Source of the DNA: Rhizoclosmatium globosum
Lineage: Eukaryota; Chytridiomycota; Chytridiomycetes; Chytridiales; Chytriomycetaceae
Length of the DNA: 64,000 bases
Reading direction: 5' to 3'
Assembly (NCBI GenBank): GCA_002104985.1
Contig: MCGO01000097.1
Span: 62,001 to 126,000, forward strand
Every line of letters starts with the position of its first letter. Within the stretch, counting starts at the first letter, position 1. Below are positions 43,551-54,588 of the stretch, in pieces. The position numbers and the translations under genes are program-made. The notes beneath the pieces were generated by a model that worked only from the letters and a program-made list of their open reading frames with translations, was not told the DNA's origin and ran no database searches.

Positions 43551-44996
43551 TTATTGTTTTCTTTCTACAGTAATAAAACAGTTTACAGTTTTGGAAGGAA
43601 AATGAGTGAATATGGGAGATTTGTGGGAGCTGCTTTTGTGAACTACAAAGAATCGTAGTGCTTCAGCTACAATGAGCTTCATTTCGAGTTTGGCGAGTAA
43701 AAACGCGAGACACATTCCTTCACCCATTCCAAAAGGGACAAAATCTGTGGACTGATTCTTGTCGAAAGCATCGTCGCTGATGAAATTGGACAGACTGAAC
43801 TTTTGCGCATTTGGGATGAAGAGTCCTTGTTCACGAACTGCATCGACGATTGTTCCAGCTGGGAGATGCACACCATCAAGAACAACATCTTCGACAAGAA
43901 TTCGAGTTGGGGCTGGAAGAACTGGGAACATTCGCATGGATTCTTTGATGAACGCTTCAAGATGGACACCTTTTGAACTGAATGTTGTTTCTGATTCAAA
44001 CAGAGCAGGATTCGCGACTTCATCCATGAGGAGGTTCATGTCACTATCGGTGATAGAGTGAGTAAGATGATACATGACCGTGGCTAACTGCTTCGATGTG
44101 GTTTCAAATCCAGCAAAGAGAAGGTCCAAGAAGAGTTCAGCAATTTCCAGATCCGTGAAGCCATTTCCGTCCGTATCTTTCGATTCAATAAACGCCGATA
44201 GAGAATCTGTGAACACTTGTCCTCCATTCATTTGTTTACGACGAGCTGCAGCCATTTCTGTGCACTTTTTGATAATTCGAGAGCGTGCAGCGATTGCCTT
44301 TGGGATCTTGTTCCCAGAAAAGTAATCGAACCAGCGCGGCTTGAATTCGGCCAAGAATCCAGTCGAGAAAGTAATAAAGTCGAGTTCGAGCAGCTCCAAC
44401 GCCTCCAGTTGATCCGGGTCATCGCCCACCAGAAACACACACACAGCCTTGTATGAATACGCCTGCACAAACGCCATCGAGTCAATTGCACCCGCTGCTT
44501 CACACGCCTCGGCCATAGCATTCAGGCTTTTAATTGCCAGAGACTTCAGCCGTTCAAAGTGGAAGCCCAGGGCAGCCTTTGCAAAAGCCCTGCCACACAA
44601 CGCCCTGAGCCGCCTGTGTTCCGATCCAACCACGCGGAAGATTGATGTGTTTCCAAACAGATTTGTGAATGAGGGATCGCCAATCAACGGACGAGTGGAG
44701 CACTTTGACAGCAACTGCTTCACAAGTTGTGGATCGATCACCATCAAAACAGGCGACGGAAAGCCGGGAAGCCGCACAAATGTTGGGCTGTTTAGTTGGT
44801 GCAATCTCAGGGGCCACTCGGATGAGGACACTTCAACAAGGTTCAATTGGAAAATGTACGGAAATGGCAGTGGAAGTGACGGGAATTGCTTGCTTGTTTT
44901 GATGTTGCTGCGATCACTGTCTGTGAGAAGATACCATACTGTGGCTGCAGCCGCAAGTCCAAGTGTTGCTGGTGCAAGTAACTGGCTTGACATCAT
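43551..44996 (-). CDS. Cytochrome P450, divergent haem-binding loop
   Basis: A single-exon, 481-residue protein. The N-terminal anchor is LLAPATLGLAAAATVWYLL. The I-helix oxygen-activation motif is AGFETTSKQL. The ExxR motif of the K helix is ESMR in FIKESMRMFPVLPAPTRILV. The haem loop reads FVPFGMGEGMCLAFLLAKLEM: the Phe, the first two Gly and the Cys ligand are present, but the Arg two before Cys is Gly and the last Gly is Ala. The PERF-type motif is not recognisable. It is an ER-bound monooxygenase by family; the substrate is unknown. Weak haem-loop conservation may mean altered activity. Confidence 0.88.
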   Translation of the reverse strand: MMSSQLLAPATLGLAAAATVWYLLTDSDRSNIKTSKQFPSLPLPFPYIFQLNLVEVSSSEWPLRLHQLNSPTFVRLPGFPSPVLMVIDPQLVKQLLSKCSTRPLIGDPSFTNLFGNTSIFRVVGSEHRRLRALCGRAFAKAALGFHFERLKSLAIKSLNAMAEACEAAGAIDSMAFVQAYSYKAVCVFLVGDDPDQLEALELLELDFITFSTGFLAEFKPRWFDYFSGNKIPKAIAARSRIIKKCTEMAAARRKQMNGGQVFTDSLSAFIESKDTDGNGFTDLEIAELFLDLLFAGFETTSKQLATVMYHLTHSITDSDMNLLMDEVANPALFESETTFSSKGVHLEAFIKESMRMFPVLPAPTRILVEDVVLDGVHLPAGTIVDAVREQGLFIPNAQKFSLSNFISDDAFDKNQSTDFVPFGMGEGMCLAFLLAKLEMKLIVAEALRFFVVHKSSSHKSPIFTHFPSKTVNCFITVERKQ

Positions 44997-45163
44997 TTCT
45001 AGTTATTTTGTCTGACACAACAAGTTAAAGTAATAGTAATTTAAATAATAGAGACATTAATTTATAGTCATTTATGGGTAACATGCTAAAAAAGATCGCA
45101 AGGCGGCAAAAGCGCCTGAAAGAAGTGCTCAAGAAGAGTCTGTGTGGTTGGTTTGGCTTGTTT

Positions 45164-45370
45164 TTAAAAGAACTTGCTTGAGCTCTTCGCAAAGAAAGCA
45201 GCGAGCTTGCTCTTCTTGCTTGAAGTTGACTCGACAACGGAAGGGGCCTTGATGCTTTCAGAAGAAGATGCAGCTCGGAGTGAGGCGGCAACATTCTTCT
45301 TCTCCTCCTTCGCAATCTTCATTTGAAGGTAGATGTCGTGGGCGGCAGCAGAGTCAATTGGTCCTGGCAT
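45164..45370 (-). CDS. MPG-A family small protein, diverged copy 3
   Basis: 68 residues, beginning MPGPIDSAAAHDIYLQMKIA and ending AKSSSKFF. The N-terminal 25 residues follow the family pattern (MPGxIxSAxAxDxxLQMKxA); the remainder has diverged. An ATAAAA box and an AACCCTAA element (near 45,473) lie upstream. It is not part of a divergent pair; the nearest small gene, at 45725, points the same way. Confidence 0.75.
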   Translation of the reverse strand: MPGPIDSAAAHDIYLQMKIAKEEKKNVAASLRAASSSESIKAPSVVESTSSKKSKLAAFFAKSSSKFF

Positions 45371-45724
45371 TTGAGTTGTTTTGGTTTAGGGCTTTGGAGA
45401 GAAAGGATGTGGATTGGAGGGCCGGATGTCAAAGAGCCCCTTTTTATGTTTCGGAAAAGGTTCGTTCCGAGAACCCTAATTTTCAAGCGAAAAAAAACAA
45501 CGTGATTTGAAGAACACGCGCTTCTGAAATGCGGAACGGGATCTTGAGTGCTCCGATATCCGGCTTCTGTGTAAGCCAGGATGAGAAAGGGAAGAGAGTG
45601 GTTTACCCAAAACAAATGACAGTGTGGAAAAAGGTGTTTATTTGTATCAAAGATTAGAAAGATATTACAGAATGCGATAATGCGATAATGACAAAGTAGA
45701 ATGGCCCGTGTCAAAGAACGAGAT

Positions 45725-45865
45725 TCAAAGGTGGAGGTTGGTGCTCATAAAACCAGAAGTGGTGAACAATGGCGCAGCAGTGGCAGGGGTTGAAGTTTTA
45801 ACGGCTGGTTGAGCAACTGGCTTCTGGACTGGAGCAGTGGTGGTGGTGGTTTGAGCTTCTGGCAT
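45725..45865 (-). CDS. MPG-B family micro-protein, diverged copy
   Basis: 46 residues, beginning MPEAQTTTTTAPVQKPVAQP and ending GFMSTNLHL. It keeps the MPxAQ start, the VQKPVA core and the FM(x)nLHL-type end of the family. Upstream are CATAAAAG (near 45,905) and AAACCCTAG (near 45,965). It lies 354 bases upstream of the MPG-A gene at 45164, in tandem; no clear gene lies in the gap. Confidence 0.7.
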   Translation of the reverse strand: MPEAQTTTTTAPVQKPVAQPAVKTSTPATAAPLFTTSGFMSTNLHL

Positions 45866-46364
45866 GTTGGATCAAGATATTGGAACTTTTTGGGAGGAGC
45901 TTTTATGAAGGAACACAAGGGTATTCAAAAGCGCCCTTTTGTACTCCATTTCGCTATCGAAAAACCCTAGTTTTAGAATCCCGATCTGGATTTGAGTGGT
46001 CGCGATTCGTGGAATCCTACATGGCGCGTGCATCCGTTTCCGTGCTTCCCGCCAATAAAAAAACGAGGGTTAAAAAGCGACAGATTTAACGATAAGAAAG
46101 TGTAGAGCCCGTTGAAGGCATACGTGTGAAGGGGTGTGAGGTTGGACGATTGATATACCAAATCTTTGTCAACTCTAAGGGTTCACCGAAGAGGACTTAA
46201 TGCCAGCTAAGTTGGCTCTCAATAAAAGTTGTAGGATATTTGTTAAATATAACGGAAGAAATGATGAGTTTTATTGCAAATGACGATTATGAAATGAATA
46301 TATGAATTAAAATGGACGAAACGCGCCCTGTTGTAAGAGACTGCTCGATGTATCATTGAGAGAA
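45866..46364. other. Spacer between two MPG-B genes
   Basis: About 500 bases. The left part is the promoter of the gene at 45725; the right part carries AATAAA-type 3' signals for the gene at 46365. I see no further gene. Confidence 0.45.
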
Positions 46365-46520
46365 TCAAAGGTGGATGGTAGCGTTCATGAATGGCGAGTT
46401 TGTTGAGAAAACTTGAACTGGCTCAGTGGCTGGCTTGGCTGGAACAGGAGTTGTGGCAGAGGCAACTGGCTTCTGAACCTTTGGGGTAACAGTGATGGTA
46501 TCGTTTTGAGCTCCTGGCAT
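46365..46520 (-). CDS. MPG-B family micro-protein, copy 3
   Basis: 51 residues, reading MPGAQNDTITVTPKVQKPVA at the start and PFMNATIHL at the end. Only the central ASATTPVPAKPAT differs from copies 1 and 2. It is head-to-head with MPG-A copy 4 at 46950, in inverted orientation relative to pairs 1 and 2. Confidence 0.75.
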   Translation of the reverse strand: MPGAQNDTITVTPKVQKPVASATTPVPAKPATEPVQVFSTNSPFMNATIHL

Positions 46521-46949
46521 ATTGTTTTTTGATGTAGTGGTGAATGATTTGAGTGGAGGAAGCGGATCGAGACTCCTTTTGTATTCTGGATTTCACATCA
46601 GAACCCTATTTTTGAAGGCTGCACGTTTCGTTGTCATTGCACGTGTTTTGATATCAGAGTTCGTTGCTTTTCGGAGTTGACGGATGAGGTTCAAGTTGTT
46701 CCATTCAATGTGTGTTTAGGCTCTGGACCGGATGCGACGGAAGGAACTACGGATACAGTAACGAATAAGATTCAAGAAAAGCTAGGGTTTTCACTGTTTT
46801 CGTTGTCGTGGTGGAGTGACAGCCGCCACGCTCCCCTTCATCAAATTAGGGTTGTTTCATGTCGATCCGAAATCCTGAAAACACATAAAACCAGACCGTT
46901 CCTTCCCTTCTCCCCTCACCAAAACAACATCCAAACAACCCAAATCCAA
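46521..46949. promoter_or_regulatory. Bidirectional promoter of MPG pair 3
   Basis: 429 bases, the inverted equivalent of 24799-25235. It contains the elements ACCCTA (near 46,603), CACGTG (near 46,640), CTAGGGTTTT (near 46,788), TTAGGGTT (near 46,847) and CATAAAAC (near 46,885) in mirrored order. Confidence 0.75.
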
Positions 46950-47171
46950 ATGCCAGGCCACATTGAATCTGCTGCTGCCCACGACATCTTCCTCCAAATG
47001 AAGCTTGCCCAAGAGGAAAAGAAGGCTGCTTCCATCAAATCGAGCAACTCAATCAAGACATCGACTGAATCCATCAAGAGTGTTGCTGCCAGCCAAAAGA
47101 CGAAGGTTGGGGGATCTCCATTGGTCTTTGAGACTGCGACTCCTCAGTTCTTCCAAAGCAGATTCTTGTAA
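46950..47171 (+). CDS. MPG-A family small protein, copy 4
   Basis: 73 residues, almost identical to copies 1 and 2 (MPGHIESAAAHDIFLQMKLA; here KTKVGGSPL and PQFFQSRFL). It ends 170 bases from the convergent TPP2 stop codon. The 3' flank (GCATACATTTAT) also resembles that of copy 1. Confidence 0.8.
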   Translation: MPGHIESAAAHDIFLQMKLAQEEKKAASIKSSNSIKTSTESIKSVAASQKTKVGGSPLVFETATPQFFQSRFL

Positions 47172-47341
47172 ATCCCAGTCTGCTCTTGTCGATCCATCTC
47201 TGCATTGTATTTATCCTTCTCAATTGACACGGCACTAATATTGCTGCCATAATAAAAAAGCATACATTTATCATAAACTTGTTTCTTCCTTTCAAATCAG
47301 AAGTTTTGTCCATTCAAGTGTATTTGAATTAGAAAAGGTTA

Positions 47342-50300
47342 TTAAAAGAGAACCATCGAAGGAGGTGCTTTGAGGAAGGCCCACTGTTCTTCATACTTCT
47401 GCCAAACTGTCCAACCCAACGCTTCAACAAGTGTCTGCTTGAGAGAAACCAGCTCCTTGTAAATTGCACCTTTCTCGCCGTCTGTGCTAATATTCTTTGA
47501 ATCTCCCAAGAACTTGTTGACAACCTTCAAAGCATTCGCTGTCGACCCCTTATACTTCAATCGCCAAGCCCACAAATTAACATATTTCCCGTCAGTAGTT
47601 GCCAACCACTGCGACAACTGCACCAACGCCTCGTCAAACAAAGTCTCCACTTTCTCTTTCTCCTCAGTCGAAACCAAGATCGCATTCTTTGCAAGACGTG
47701 CCTTCCAAACCAAAGCGAGGACAACCGCTGCCTTTTGTGCATCCATTTCCTTCTTTTTAGACTTTGCGGCATCACCGCCGGCAGCCAAGTCGACTTTCAG
47801 GCCAAGGTACACAGCCAACGCTGTCAAGTCAATCGCACTTCCATCCAAAACAGAGTCACACGCCTTGCCAAGTGCATCAACAGCCGCTCCAGTAACACCC
47901 TTCTCTCCACCGTCAGCTTTCAACAGCTTCTCGTAATCAGACACAGTAGCCTCAAGTTTGGCGACAAGGAACGGAACATGCGTCTTCCACTGCTCTTCAA
48001 GTTTCGCAATAAGAGCGTCTCGCTTTTCACCAGCTGGGAGTTTCTTGATATATCCGATTTGGAGGTCGCGTTCCTCTTCCTTCAGCTTTTGTTCAACATC
48101 TTCGTCTTCTGGCTTCTTTTCGGCTTCGGGTTTGCTGAGGATCGGTGTGGCGGCGTCAGTAGGCGTCGCATCCTTTTTGGGTTCAGATGGGGGGACGAGG
48201 TACGAAGCAGTGAATAGGTCGATATTGGAGTCGCTGCTGCTGTCGGTGACTTTGAACTTTCCAGTGAGCACATCGCCAGGTTGTGCGTGCTTTGGAATGT
48301 CATCGGATCCGGCAGCAGAGAGCCAGAATGTTGCACCTTCTCCACGCTTCAAGGAAGTCTTATCGAAAGTTGGGCCTGATCCTGTGATGGCTCCAGCGAG
48401 GGTTTTGTATGACGTGAGCGTGATCGATTTCTTCAAGTCAAAGTTAACAAGGAGCTGAACGCGGAAGGTAAGATACAGCCATTGGTCACATACAACAGAA
48501 CTCAACTGGCGTCGATTTAAACTTCTCCAAGGTCAAGATATCAGGCGAAACCATCTGCATTCGAGCAGTATAAGTCCCCTCCTTCAGCTTAACCTTGTTC
48601 ACTTTCGCATGATGCGAGCTCTGAAGTGCTTGCTTATCATCGTAAACTAAAGCGTACCCTATTAACACCCCAAACCTCACTCGAAAAGAGTAAACTCAAC
48701 TCATAAACAATACACTCTCAAACACAGAATCATAAATTCCGTTCAACGAGTTTGGATACAACGGCGTAACGTTTCCTTCCTCCGCAACCTTGAACGTGTA
48801 TCCCAACACCAACTGGAACAACTGTCGACCATCTGGCAACACGTCTCTTCCACGTCGCGCAATGCTGATATTCGCTTCAGTTGGTCTGATGGTCTTTTGA
48901 AGTCCGTTTAATACGACCGAAACAGCAGCGATGCTTTCGTTGCGGAGACGCGAAGTAAGGTCGCATCGAGTGAAGGTTGAGTTTCCTGTTGTGAGAGAAA
49001 TACGGTCTCCACCAGCTCTAGTTAAAAACGATGCAGCTGGGTTTGACGAGGCTGTCAATTCCAAGCCGTGGAATTCAACTTCGCAGGAAATAGTTGTGGG
49101 GTCCAAGGCAGACCAGTTTTGGCATAGGAGTAACTGGGTCAGGCGTTTAGTTCACCTCTTCGAGATTAATTTGGTTTACCTCTGCAACCTTCCCTTGAAC
49201 AACTTTAATCGTCTTGCTCCACTTGAAGTCGTCATTTTCAACTCCAGAATCAGTGTTGCTCATTTGAACACGCCATCTCGAGTCATATTCGTCAACTGGA
49301 GTTTGTTGATTCAATTGTCCAAACTGAATCATGAAGAGAGAGTTTCCAAGTCTCTGCTTGCTCTTGATTGTAATTGCTGCAAGAAAAAGAACATTAGGTG
49401 AAGCGAAATATGAGGTCCCTGCTTACTAGCGAAGTTTGCGCCCAAAGGAACATCCAGCTACAAACAAAAAATCAACCAAAACACCCGAAAATACAATCAA
49501 GAGACTCACATAACGTCTCTGAACAACTCCACTGTCAAACTGCAAATCCGTAAACCGTCTCACACCCTCCTCCCCTTCCTTCCCACCTTCCTTCTCAGTC
49601 TTACAAACAGTCACAGGAACGCGGAAACACTCTCCAACACCATCCACAACACCCTTGATGTACCCATAATGCAGCCCTGGCGCCAACTCGCACGGATCAA
49701 CACGAACAGCAAAGTCTCGTCCACCATTAGGAATTCGAACAAACTCTGGAGCAGTGATCCAAGATTCTGAAGGAGTCAGAGTCACGTGCGCGTCAAATGC
49801 GAGTTGGTGCGTTGCTGTCGCCGGGTTCTTTGCGTTTGAGAAGACGGGTTTGATTGAGATTGAGAGGTTGTGTGCGGTTGTTGTTTCGGATACTTCGCGG
49901 AGGTAGATACCTCGGCCTCTGTTTAGGCCTTGTACGTTGATCTAGTGGGATTGTGGTGTTGGTATTAGATTGAGGGTACGAGAAAGAACGTGGGGGGTGT
50001 CGTACATCATACAAAACGTCTAAACACTGTCTCAAACTCTCTCCCTTCTTGAGTTCTTCCCACGCGTCAACAACTTGCACAAGTCCAACGCTGAACGCGT
50101 CACCAAACTGTTTACTAGTTGTTCTCAGTGCGTTTCCGACACGGTATGCTGTGTACTTGATTTCAGACTGTTTCAACGCGGAAACAAGGAGCGATACGCA
50201 TCCTGCCGCGTTAGGACACGCCATGGATGTTCCGTTCATGAGCTTGTTAAAGTCTTTTGTGTATTCAGGGACCGATGTGATTGCGGCTCCAGGTGCGTAA

Positions 50301-51816
50301 ATGTCCACACCGACAGCACCGTCGAGAGTTGGGCCTTGAGATGTGAACGAGAAGTGACCATCACGGACAGTGGAGAGCATGGCGTACATGTCTTGTTGCA
50401 TTTGCTTCGAGACGTATGCACCGACTGTGATGACACCAGAGTTTCCGGCGGGATGGGAGAGGGAGGAGAGGATTGGACCGGCGTTTCCGGCGGAGGACAC
50501 AAAGAGGGTGTTGTTCTCGTTGATGACTACGTCTTTGATGAGTTCAGTGAATCGACCGTAGTCGTACTGTGTTTGTTGTAAAGTTGAGTGTGGATGATGG
50601 AATATGTGGACTTACAGTTCCGGCATACTCTCCATAACTGATGTTGACGACATCTGGCTTAAGCCTCGCCAGTTCGATCGCGGCACGAACAAGACTCTGA
50701 CTCGTTTCTCCAGACCCGAAACGACCATCTCCAATCATGAGAGAAATAAGCTGGGCACCTGGCGCGACTCCATTTGCACCAGTTGAAGTTGCATCAGGGA
50801 AATAAGCAGCCGCGATGGCAGCCACGTGCGTTCCGTGAGATCCAGAAGGAACCACGATACTGTTGTTACGATTTCAGTCAACTATACCAAAGATTCAAAT
50901 ACTAACCTGACCAAATCCCCACCATCCAACACATTCACGCCATAGTTCAATTTCGAGTCCTCTCCGAAAGACGCATACTTCTTGCCAACGCTGTACGGTT
51001 CCAACAGGACAGTCTTTTCCAAATCACCGGAACAGCTGACATCCACGGCAACCCACCACTTCCCAGAGCCTTCAGTTTCTTCAAAAGAAATGACGTCAAA
51101 GACGAGCCCGGGATCTTTCCAATCTTTAATGTAATCCTTCAATAGCTCGATTTGAGTTTGGAGGTCGGCACGGGCAGCCAAGAGCGGTTGGTGCTCTGGA
51201 TTTTCTTGAGATAATTTAGGGTGAAGAGATTCGTGGGTTGAAAGAGCAGTCAGAGCTTGAGTAAGAAGAGTGTTGTTTGCCTTTTCTAAAGTATTTGAGA
51301 TTCCATCAGCCTTCACTCAAGCATAAGTAGATGCAACAAACCAGCATCCTCCTTCCTCTTCTTTCCAGTTTGATTCAAGACTTCACGTGGAAACAACCCT
51401 TGAGACACCTGTTTCCAACCAACTCTGTATTTTCCAGACGAAGGAACGGGCCATGAATCTGGAATTACGAGAGTGCGTCCCGTGAGACCCTTGACAGTTT
51501 TAATGGTTTTTGGAGGAGGAGTTTCATCGGAAGAGTCGGAAGCGGAAGGAGAGAGGGTGGTGACTGTCATGAGAGATGGTTCAAGGGTAGTTGACATGTC
51601 CACGTCACCGGATCTAGTTTATAACATTAATTACATGCTTTTAATGAAGGGGGAAGCTTAGGGGGGAAAGGGGGCAAGAAGCAGCTCACCCGGAACAGTC
51701 AATCAGTTCAATCAGTTTCACTTCGCCCGTCGTTGTTGTCTGCATTCCCGGCGCACCAGGGTCGATTCCGGTGTCGAGAACCGCGATGACAGCGCCGCGT
51801 CCTTCGAAAGAGTTAG
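47342..51816 (-). CDS. Tripeptidyl peptidase II (subtilisin family S8), 5' end not found
   Basis: A giant cytosolic serine exopeptidase that removes tripeptides downstream of the proteasome. The catalytic triad is intact: Asp in GRGAVIAVLDTGIDPGAPG, His in PSGSHGTHVAAIAAAYFP, Ser in LMNGTSMACPNAAG, with the oxyanion Asn in VSSAGNAGP. TPP2-specific regions follow (LRTTSKQFGDAFSVGLVQV, NRGRGIYLREVSE, RPTEANISIARRGRDVLPDG, and the C-terminal EALGWTVWQKYEEQWAFLK). The first exon I can support begins at 51816 (ANSFEGRGAVIAV). The usual 30-40 residue N-terminus with the LLPK-E-T block is not visible upstream, where the DNA resembles the 3' flank of the surface-protein genes. Either the first exon is highly diverged or it was lost. 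Confidence 0.9.
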
Positions 51817-51835
51817 CTCAGTCTCGGCTTTGAAA

Positions 51836-52010
51836 CCTGGTTCAAACCATCAAATGTTGGATTCTAAAGCAGGTTTAGTTGGAGGATTACTCGTTGGCGA
51901 ATTAAATACCTGAGAAAGGAACAAGGACGATTGCGTAACCTGGTTCGATTGGGTGGGATTAGGTGAGATGTAAGTGGAGATGGAGGGTGAGGCACCTCTG
52001 TTTCCATTTG
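51836..52010. repeat. Duplicated flanking segment, copy A (of 54223-54380)
   Basis: Shares an imperfect but collinear series of matches with 54223-54380: CAAACCA(T/C)CAAA, GTTTAGTT-type, GGATTACTCGTT/GGTTATTCGTT, GAAAGGAA, TTGGGT, ACCTCTGT(T/C)TCC. Both copies lie just 3' of a surface-protein gene. Copy A abuts the first detectable TPP2 exon. Confidence 0.6.
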
Positions 52011-52200
52011 AAATATATTAATTTTAATGAACGGAAGGCCGGTAAATTCTCACTATTTTCTCTCTTCTTCATCGTATCGCTAATGTGTTTTGCCAAAAAG
52101 TTAAAAAGCAAAACATATATTTGATAGAATGACGATCGATGTACTATAAAAGCGTTAAGATGTGAAATTGAAAGCAAAATAACGGCTCAAATTGAAATCC

Positions 52201-53915
52201 TCAAAGCAAGACTGCGGCGGCTACAACGACAAGAGCAGAAATAAGAGTGGAGCGTGCTCCGCCAACAACTACATTGAACCTTGTCGAAACTTGAGTCTTT
52301 GAAAGAGTCGTGGAGTCAACCCTTTGCTCAAGGACGGAGGCAGTAGTCGGTGCGGCACTTGTTAAAGTTTTGATTGCAAGATTATTGGCACTGACGGTCT
52401 TCAATGCAGAATATGTAGGCGAAGGAGTGTTCGCTGTGGCGGACGTAGAAGAAGCAGAAGCCAAAGAAGGGTCCATTGTGACGGAATATTCAGTAGTTAA
52501 CACGGAGGAAACTGTAGAAGTACCCAAACCCGTAGTAACATAGAAAGAACTTGGCACATGATTGGTGCTTGTAGCGTATGAAGACGTAATTCCATTCGAG
52601 ACAGACGTTTCGGTTGCTACGCTGGCACGTTTGTTGACAACCCCAACTCCGTTTACAACCACAAACCCAACATCATCAACTGCTCGCTTTCCTCCAATCA
52701 CCTCAACACCGAAAACAATAGAAGCGACAGCAGCATGTTCCGAATACACTGACACAATCAATTTCTTTCCCTCGCTGTCCAGCTGCATTAAATAAACAAC
52801 ATACTCAAGGCAATATTCGACAGTGGTGACAATTCTGACGGCAATAGTAGTTGATGAAACCAGCGATGAAACAAACGTGGAAGAAATCACAGTGGATGTA
52901 CTTAAAGTAGTCTGAGCAGTTGTTGCAATAGGAAGAAACGACTTGTCAACATAGTAGAATGTGGTATCCCCAGGTGCACGACGTCCTCCATTGTCAATAA
53001 AAAGCTTAAAGTAAATGATTGCTTCATCTAGAGCATATAAGTTATCATTGTTATATCCATTAAAATAGCGCGGGAATCTGTCTGATGGGTAGTACCCGCC
53101 ACACGCCTCACTGGAATTTACAAATGCATCGTTTCCCAGGGAAAATTCATCAATGCATCCATCTCTTAGATTTGCTCCAGCCACAAGGGCATTATTGCCG
53201 AGATCATAGTCAACAAGAGAATAAACACGACGAAAAAAATTTGTCTGTAGGTATGAAATTGTAAATGCACGAGTTTTCAGCAGTTGGCTGATCTGGATTT
53301 TGGAGTAAGAAATGAACTGTGATTTGATGGCTTTGGCGGAGCTTCCATATGCTTGCGATAGAACTGTTTGAAAGTCTCCATCTGTTAAAGAGATTGTCTG
53401 TTTCTCATCGACGTTGGCGCTACTCAGGGTCACCCGGTTGTCCGCAGAGTTGTCAATAAGTTTTGGGGCAGACACCCCGCAAATAGGGTTGTTGTACTCC
53501 AACACATATTGACTAGACGTTAGTCTATTTGTTGGGATCCACTGAATTTTGCAGCAGACGGTTTTGAAACGTCGAATCCAGCCATCAGGTAAACAACATT
53601 GTAAGGATTGATATCTTGATTGAAAGAAGCGATAACACGAAGGCCAGAGACATTATGACCATAGGCAGTTGACAAGCGAGACACAAGATCAGATCCTCCA
53701 CACGCTGGACTGGTGTCAACAAACGTCATTTGGTTGACCAAAATGTTGTTCTGGTTTAAGTCATTCGAAGGAACAGTGACTGTTGATGGAAGAGAAAAGG
53801 TCAAGCATTGCAATTGGGCTGGAGTTGGGTCGGCAACAACAAAGTCAAGCAGAGAGCAGTCTTGGCCTTGAGGCAAGAAACGCTCAAATGATCCTCCGTT
53901 GAAAGTGATACTCAT
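52201..53915 (-). CDS. Chimeric surface-type protein: duplicated unknown domain fused to partial module Y and GPI-type tail
   Basis: The ATG at 53915 begins MSITFNGGSFERFLPQGQDC. An intron at 53542-53594 (53 bases, phase 0) joins two frames. The N-terminal part contains two related copies of an unknown domain: MTFVDTSPACGGSDLVSRLS, TAYGHNVSGL and NDAFVNSSEACGGYYPSDRF, LSQAYGSSAKAI. It then passes into VYLMQLDSEGKKLIVSVYSE and GKRAVDDVGFVVVNGVGVVN, which is the second half of module Y and almost identical to the gene at 54589. A Ser/Thr stalk and a hydrophobic GPI-like tail follow. There are no LRRs, no module X and no visible signal peptide, so an upstream exon may be missing. Confidence 0.65.
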
Positions 53916-54588
53916 TTCGAAGAGAAAATTACCGATGTGAATCCATTTTAAATATGGTTTTTGAGACACATGTACAAAAATTCCATTACCTGTCGGGATT
54001 CGGGATAAAAATTGTTATCAAGATCTTGTCCTTACTGCCACATGAATATTGTTGTTTAAACCACTGCTTGGGAAGTTTTTCACAACTAATAAGAATCGCT
54101 TATAAAATGAGGAATCCACATCAATTAAGTTTTACATGAATTGGACACAAGTAGGTAAAATAATATACTGGAAAATAATAATAAATTCATCTGGCTTATA
54201 TTATAATGCAGTCTTGGTAAAGAACGCTAGTCCAAACCACCAAAGTTTGGATTAAAAAGAAGCTTTAGTTCAAAGGTTATTCGTTATCGCATTTTATGCA
54301 CGTGAAAGGAATACACAATTGATTTATTTGAATGAATGGGTGTGAATTGGGTTCGGAAGAACCTCTGTCTCCAATCGGACAGTAAATAAATAATAAGGGA
54401 ATATTTCCAGCGTATTAAGATAATTGTTTTTTTTCAATATTAAAAGTATTCATCACCATACATGCGAAGGACTTAAGGGTTGAAACTTGCGAAACTACTT
54501 TACTCGGAAGTTGAAGAAGGATGCAACAAACTAAGATTCAGAAATAACAAGAAGTTGAAAAAAAGAAGGGGGACAATCCAGGGCAAGT
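53916..54588. other. Spacer between two surface-type genes, with duplicated flank copy B
   Basis: About 670 A/T-rich bases. 54223-54380 is the second copy of the segment at 51836-52010. The right end contains AATATTAAA-type 3' sequences for the gene at 54589. No coding frame is supported. Confidence 0.5.

Noticed and set aside
53520..53600. An in-frame stop between two surface-type frames that could mean two genes or a broken gene
   Set aside because: A 53-base GT-AG intron (53542-53594) joins them in phase; kept as one gene, with moderate confidence.
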